NCBI GenBank assembly: GCA_905202125.1
Contig: CAJKQX010000052.1
Coordinates: 1 to 17,868 of the forward strand
Source: an uncultured Prevotella sp.
GTDB lineage: Bacteria > Bacteroidota > Bacteroidia > Bacteroidales > Bacteroidaceae
Direction of reading: 5' to 3'
Length of the DNA stretch: 17,868 nt
Shown here: one piece after another, positions 15,215-17,868 of the stretch
Numbering within the stretch: the stretch's first letter is position 1
Layout of the letters: each line of letters begins with the position of its first letter
Notes under the pieces: model-generated
The model's database searches: none
What the model was told of the DNA's origin: nothing
The model's input: the letters and a program-made list of their open reading frames with translations, nothing else
Translations under genes and position numbers: made by a program

Positions 15215-16162
15215 ATGAATTTAAGAAGACCTATTAAGACATTCGCTATATTTGTGTCGCTTGTTATTTCATCTACACCGCTCTTTGGACAAGATTTGCT
15301 TGCCCGACAAGCACCTGTAGACCGTAAAATGAAATCCGTGGACACAATCATGCTGAAAAATCTCACCGTAAAAGAGAGTTTTGAACTGCCGGCCGCCGAT
15401 CTCTATGACGACTGGAACAACACATACGCTCACAAGGCAACAGCCATTCCCGACCGGTTCCGTATCGACCTGCGCCATTTCTGTATGCCTACTCCGAGCC
15501 GTGCCATAACCAGTAATTTCGGTCCCAGATGGGGACGCCGTCACGAAGGACTGGACATCAAAGTGTATATCGGAGATACCATCCGCGCTGCATTCAGCGG
15601 CAAGGTGCGCATGGTGAAATACAACCGTGGCGGATATGGCAAATACATCGTGATACGCCACAACAACGGGCTCGAGACGTTGTACGGCCATCTCTCCAAA
15701 CAGCTTGTGGACGAAGAACAGGAGGTGAAGGCCGGCGATGTGATAGGACTCGGCGGAAACACAGGCCGAAGCACGGGCTCGCATCTCCATTTCGAGACCC
15801 GTCTTTGCGGCGTGGCGCTCAATCCCGCACTGATGTTCGATTTCCGTGAACAAGACGTGACAGGCGATTTCTATGATTACAACAAAGCCACGTATGAAAC
15901 CGAATCGCATGAGGCAACACGTCTGCGCGGTAAGATCGGTTCAGGGGGATACACCCGCGAGCAGGTGCTCGGTATAAGTGCCGATACCAATAATGCCACT
16001 GTTGCCGAGTCGGGCGATATACTCTATCATAAGGTTGTTAAGGGTGAGACGCTCGATAGTATCGCGAGAAGATACGGCACGACGGTTGACGCCATCTGTA
16101 AGCTCAACCACATACGCAAGACAATGCGCATACGTCCGGGACAAATCCTAAGATATTCATAA
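15215..16162 (+). CDS. Exported M23 family peptidoglycan endopeptidase with C-terminal LysM
   Basis: The 315-residue protein has an N-terminal signal sequence (hydrophobic 9-24, cleavage probably near LFG-QD at 23-27). The M23 metallopeptidase domain spans about 95-210: His110 and Asp114 in RRHEGLDIK and the HLH pair (His190, His192) in GSHLHFE, so zinc ligands and catalytic His are all present. A LysM domain (about 272-314, YHKVVKGETLDSIARRYGTT onward) binds peptidoglycan glycan chains. Because its metal site is complete it should cleave peptide cross-links rather than act as a degenerate activator. M23 before LysM is the reverse of the common NlpD layout (LysM then M23). Single-gene unit with its own promoter and a terminator downstream. 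Confidence 0.93.
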   Translation: MNLRRPIKTFAIFVSLVISSTPLFGQDLLARQAPVDRKMKSVDTIMLKNLTVKESFELPAADLYDDWNNTYAHKATAIPDRFRIDLRHFCMPTPSRAITSNFGPRWGRRHEGLDIKVYIGDTIRAAFSGKVRMVKYNRGGYGKYIVIRHNNGLETLYGHLSKQLVDEEQEVKAGDVIGLGGNTGRSTGSHLHFETRLCGVALNPALMFDFREQDVTGDFYDYNKATYETESHEATRLRGKIGSGGYTREQVLGISADTNNATVAESGDILYHKVVKGETLDSIARRYGTTVDAICKLNHIRKTMRIRPGQILRYS

Positions 16163-16187
16163 TTTTCATTTTTTTAAAATTAGTTTT

Positions 16188-16228
16188 TAACCGCGGAGAC
16201 ATACATACTTGTTTCTGCGGTTATTTTA
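16188..16228 (+). terminator. Probable terminator of the M23 peptidase gene
   Basis: TAACCGCGGAGAC (16188-16200) pairs with GTTTCTGCGGTTA (16211-16223), with two G-T wobbles and a 10-nt loop, and is followed by a short T-run (TTTT). It lies 26 bp after the stop codon. Confidence 0.7.
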
Positions 16229-16245
16229 CGAAATACTCATTATTC

Positions 16246-16442
16246 AACCCAAATCGGTCATTAGACCGCCAATATGTTTAAATCAGATGATTAATATTGT
16301 CTTTTCATCCTTTTCGCCTTTCTATCCGCCGTCTTGCTGCCCGTTTTGTCTTGACATAGCCCGCTATGCCTTCGATAAGACGGTTGCAATACAACGTATA
16401 TAAAGACAAAACGAATTAGAAATCAAATGACCGATTTGGGTT
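16246..16442 (+). repeat. Full copy of the dispersed TIR element, copy C
   Basis: A 197-bp unit bounded by a perfect 17-bp terminal inverted repeat, AACCCAAATCGGTCATT (16246-16262) against AATGACCGATTTGGGTT (16426-16442). Inside it shares with copy D an AGACCGCCAAT start, a central CATAGCCCGC core (16355-16364; here a small hairpin CATAG-CCCG-CTATG) and a GCAATACAA stretch. There is no coding capacity and I see no obvious target-site duplication. MITE-like or REP-like element is inference. Confidence 0.82.
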
Positions 16443-16514
16443 CAAACTATCAACCATAGAATGTCCGGTTGCCAAATCATTGTATTTGCTTTCGCTTAAT
16501 TTCCATTTGAATAA

Positions 16515-17078
16515 ATGAACTATTTGCTTTTATTCATTATGTTGTTTGTCCAGTTATCGGCAAATGCGCAATCCAAGCGTTATCATGGAGACGGTGTGGA
16601 CGATTATTTGCGTTTCGTACCGTTGGTCACGGTAGGTGTATTGAAAGCATCGGGAGTGGAGAGCGCGAGCTCGTGGCAACGTCTCACCGTCAACACCGCC
16701 ATGTCCTGTTCCCTCACCATAGGCACTACCTACGGACTGAAACGCCTCGTTCACGATACACGCCCCGATGAAACAGACAATCATTCGTTCCCCTCCGGAC
16801 ATACATCGATGGCTTTTGCCGGTGCCACGATCCTGCACAAGGAGTTCGGCCGTGTCTCGCCCTGGATCAGTGTGGCCGGATATGGCGTGGCCACACTTAC
16901 TGCCGTTGACCGCGTCAGACGCAACCGTCACGAGTGGGACGATGTCGCCGTGGGCGCCGCCATAGGCATATTGGCCACCGAGGCGGGATATCGTCTGGGT
17001 GATCTCATCACGGGTGAGCGCAGCCGTTATTCCCTCGGGGTCGGTCCTCAGGGATTAATGCTCAGCATCAATCTTTGA
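16515..17078 (+). CDS. Periplasmic PAP2-family phosphatase
   Basis: The 187-residue protein begins with a clear signal peptide (MNYLLLFIMLFVQLSANAQS, cleavage after ANA). The three PAP2 motifs are intact: K76-x6-R83-P84 (KRLVHDTRP), PSGH at 93-96 (SFPSGHTS), and R133-x5-H139-x3-D143 (VDRVRRNRHEWDDV). The usual Ser before the third-motif Arg is Asp132. The family removes phosphate from lipids such as undecaprenyl pyrophosphate, phosphatidic acid or lipid A; this short periplasmic form without obvious transmembrane bundle could act on lipid or soluble substrates. Its TGA stop touches the first base of repeat copy D, and copy C lies 72 bp before the start, so the gene is bracketed by two repeats in the same orientation. 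Confidence 0.9.
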   Translation: MNYLLLFIMLFVQLSANAQSKRYHGDGVDDYLRFVPLVTVGVLKASGVESASSWQRLTVNTAMSCSLTIGTTYGLKRLVHDTRPDETDNHSFPSGHTSMAFAGATILHKEFGRVSPWISVAGYGVATLTAVDRVRRNRHEWDDVAVGAAIGILATEAGYRLGDLITGERSRYSLGVGPQGLMLSINL

Positions 17079-17263
17079 ACCCAAATCATCAGACCGCCAA
17101 TGGGCATGAATGTTGGTTATCGTATTGTCTGTTCACGTGTTTTGGATTTCTATTTGTCATCTTGCTTTCAGTCTTGTCTCGCCATAGCCCGCCAGGCCTT
17201 CGACAATACGGTCGCAATACAAATATAATCTCCAAAACAGCCATGGACTCTAATGATTTGGGA
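17078..17263 (+). repeat. Full copy of the dispersed TIR element, copy D
   Basis: About 186 bp with terminal inverted repeats CCCAAATCATCAGA (17080-17093) and TCTAATGATTTGGG (17249-17262), 13 of 14 matching. Both ends lack the same four bases (GGTC) found in copies A and C. Internally it shares the CATAGCCCGC core (17183-17192) and GCAATACAA with copy C, and its right end is nearly identical to copy A (37 of 38). A further inverted pair CGTATTGTC/GACAATACG (17121-17129, 17202-17210) folds the middle. It starts at the last base of the PAP2 stop codon. Confidence 0.82.
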
Positions 17264-17288
17264 TAAATGATAATCAATGTATTTTGGT

Positions 17289-17386
17289 GTATGGCCGCAA
17301 CCTGTTGCGGCCGCAAGCAACCCATATTAACCTTTGCTTTTGGGGCCACCCCCCCCCTTGCGGCCGCAACAGGCCCACGGCCATAC
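17289..17386. repeat. Large two-segment inverted repeat with NotI-type palindromes and a C9 tract
   Basis: GTATGGCCG (17289-17297) pairs with CGGCCATAC (17378-17386), and CCTGTTGCGGCCGCAAG (17301-17317) pairs perfectly with CTTGCGGCCGCAACAGG (17357-17373). The arms are separated by 3-4 unpaired bases on each side and by a 39-nt central loop. Each 17-bp arm contains its own 12-bp palindrome, TTGCGGCCGCAA. A run of nine C (17349-17357) overlaps the start of the right arm. It may act as a bidirectional terminator or barrier; it is far more elaborate than an ordinary terminator and is followed by TTTTG. Confidence 0.88.
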
Positions 17387-17549
17387 TTTTGATATCTTGA
17401 GGTTGCGTATGAAAATGCAAATTTTTAACGTTTCGTTTTTGCAGGATTTATTTCCGTTTCAGAAAGACACGAAGCCGGAAAATGGGAAAAATCGTACTCC
17501 GGAACGTGAAAAACCGTCCGATTTTCCGATTTTTATACACTTGATTTGC

Positions 17550-17615
17550 GAAAGGGGCCCTTTTGGAGTGTGAAAGGAACCCTTTCGGGAGGTGAAAGGG
17601 CCCCTTTCGGAACCC
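17550..17615. repeat. Three-unit 22-bp palindromic GAAAGG array
   Basis: Units start at 17550, 17572 and 17594, exactly 22 bp apart. Each is a 15-bp palindrome (GAAAGGGGCCCTTTT, GAAAGGAACCCTTTC, GAAAGGGCCCCTTTC) plus a 7-bp linker (GGAGTGT, GGGAGGT, GGAACCC). Units 1 and 3 are inverted relative to each other: CGAAAGGGGCCCTTT (17549-17563) matches the complement of 17595-17609 perfectly over 15 bp. Confidence 0.9.
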
Positions 17616-17868
17616 AAGTAGGGCACTTTTTGGTAACATTTTCGTGGTATTTCAATGTTTTTTGAGGCCTTCGGAAATGCACATATCGCGTATCCGGTTG
17701 ACGCACAACGAATTATGAAAATGCCGAAAATTTGGCGTATTTCGGCCGGGCAACCGTCCCGGTCATAAATATCGCAAAATTCAGACGAATTTTTAACAGT
17801 TACCCCCGGAGATAGTTGCGTATTCTTAATTATCTCACAGTATTCGGGTGGCCAAAATTAACATTTCA

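Larger units (their letters stand above)
16163..16514. other. Intergenic region between the M23 and PAP2 genes
   Basis: These 352 bp have no credible gene. They hold a terminator hairpin (16188-16228), full repeat copy C (16246-16442), and about 70 bp of leader for the PAP2 gene in which no perfect promoter box is seen (the closest is TGTATTTG near 16480). Confidence 0.75.
17264..17868. other. Gene-free repeat-rich region at the window's right end
   Basis: These 605 bp have no gene I can support. They contain a long double-arm hairpin (17289-17386), A/T-rich sequence (17387-17548), the 22-bp GAAAGG array (17550-17615), and about 250 bp with small inverted repeats, GCCGAAA/TTTCGGC and CCGGG/CCCGG, around 17733-17762. 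Short open frames here start or end inside the palindromes and have no coding character. Confidence 0.7.

Noticed and set aside
16209..16403. Small plus-strand frame across repeat copy C, and a similar one at 17075-17266 across copy D
   Set aside because: The two frames do not encode related peptides although the DNA is related, so the repeat is not coding.
16246..17263. Composite transposon around the PAP2 gene
   Set aside because: The flanking repeats carry no transposase and I see no target-site duplication around the whole unit; the arrangement may be two separate insertions.
17289..17386. Invertible promoter (phase-variable switch) considered for the long inverted repeat
   Set aside because: Only 39 bp lie between the arms, too short for a usual site-specific inversion, no recombinase is nearby, and the loop lacks an exact TAnnTTTG box.
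17334..17573. 79-codon plus-strand frame, and a minus-strand frame at 17448-17639
   Set aside because: They begin or end within palindromic repeats, have no promoter or ribosome site, and show no family motif.

Overview
The window carries nineteen genes I can support, almost all chromosomal housekeeping functions, plus an unusual load of intergenic repeats at its right end. Several things point to the Bacteroidales (Bacteroidota): promoters of the form TTTG-19/20 bp-TAnnTTTG, little use of strong Shine-Dalgarno sites, the divergent efp/rpmH pair, the run PASTA protein-RluD-Ddl-acyltransferase, lipoproteins of the NigD-like and DUF3298 kinds, and roughly balanced base composition. A gut Bacteroidales such as Muribaculaceae or Prevotellaceae is my best guess. 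The family level is inference.

Left part, minus strand. An operon runs from a very good promoter near 1990: a MIP18/DUF59 iron-sulfur assembly-type protein, a lipid A enzyme of the LpxH kind, and a secreted SGNH/GDSL hydrolase. Upstream of it lies a second two-gene unit, in which a membrane glycosyltransferase and RadC overlap by an ATGA. EF-P stands alone with its own terminator and is transcribed divergently from rpmH (bL34).

Middle part, plus strand. rpmH ends in a strong terminator. A 22-bp periodic palindromic GTAC array follows, then a well-formed promoter. That promoter leads a likely operon for the envelope and ribosome: an orphan PASTA membrane protein, pseudouridine synthase RluD, D-Ala-D-Ala ligase and a phospholipid-type acyltransferase. 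Two lipoprotein genes follow, then a NUDIX hydrolase, then the tight DJ-1/PfpI-ispD-recG unit.

Right part, plus strand. An M23 endopeptidase with a LysM domain and a periplasmic PAP2 phosphatase are separated and flanked by copies of a short dispersed repeat. This repeat (about 190-200 bp, with terminal inverted repeats) has full copies at 16246-16442 and 17078-17263 on either side of the PAP2 gene. Partial copies lie at 1-53 and, inverted, at 10840-10896. The last 600 bp hold no convincing gene. They hold a large double-arm hairpin with an internal C9 tract and a second 22-bp periodic palindrome array.

I see no defence system, phage, transposase, tRNA, rRNA or CRISPR array. The most unusual content is the non-coding repeat biology: two unrelated sequences arranged on the same 22-bp plan, and a small palindromic element whose two ends appear to vary in step.
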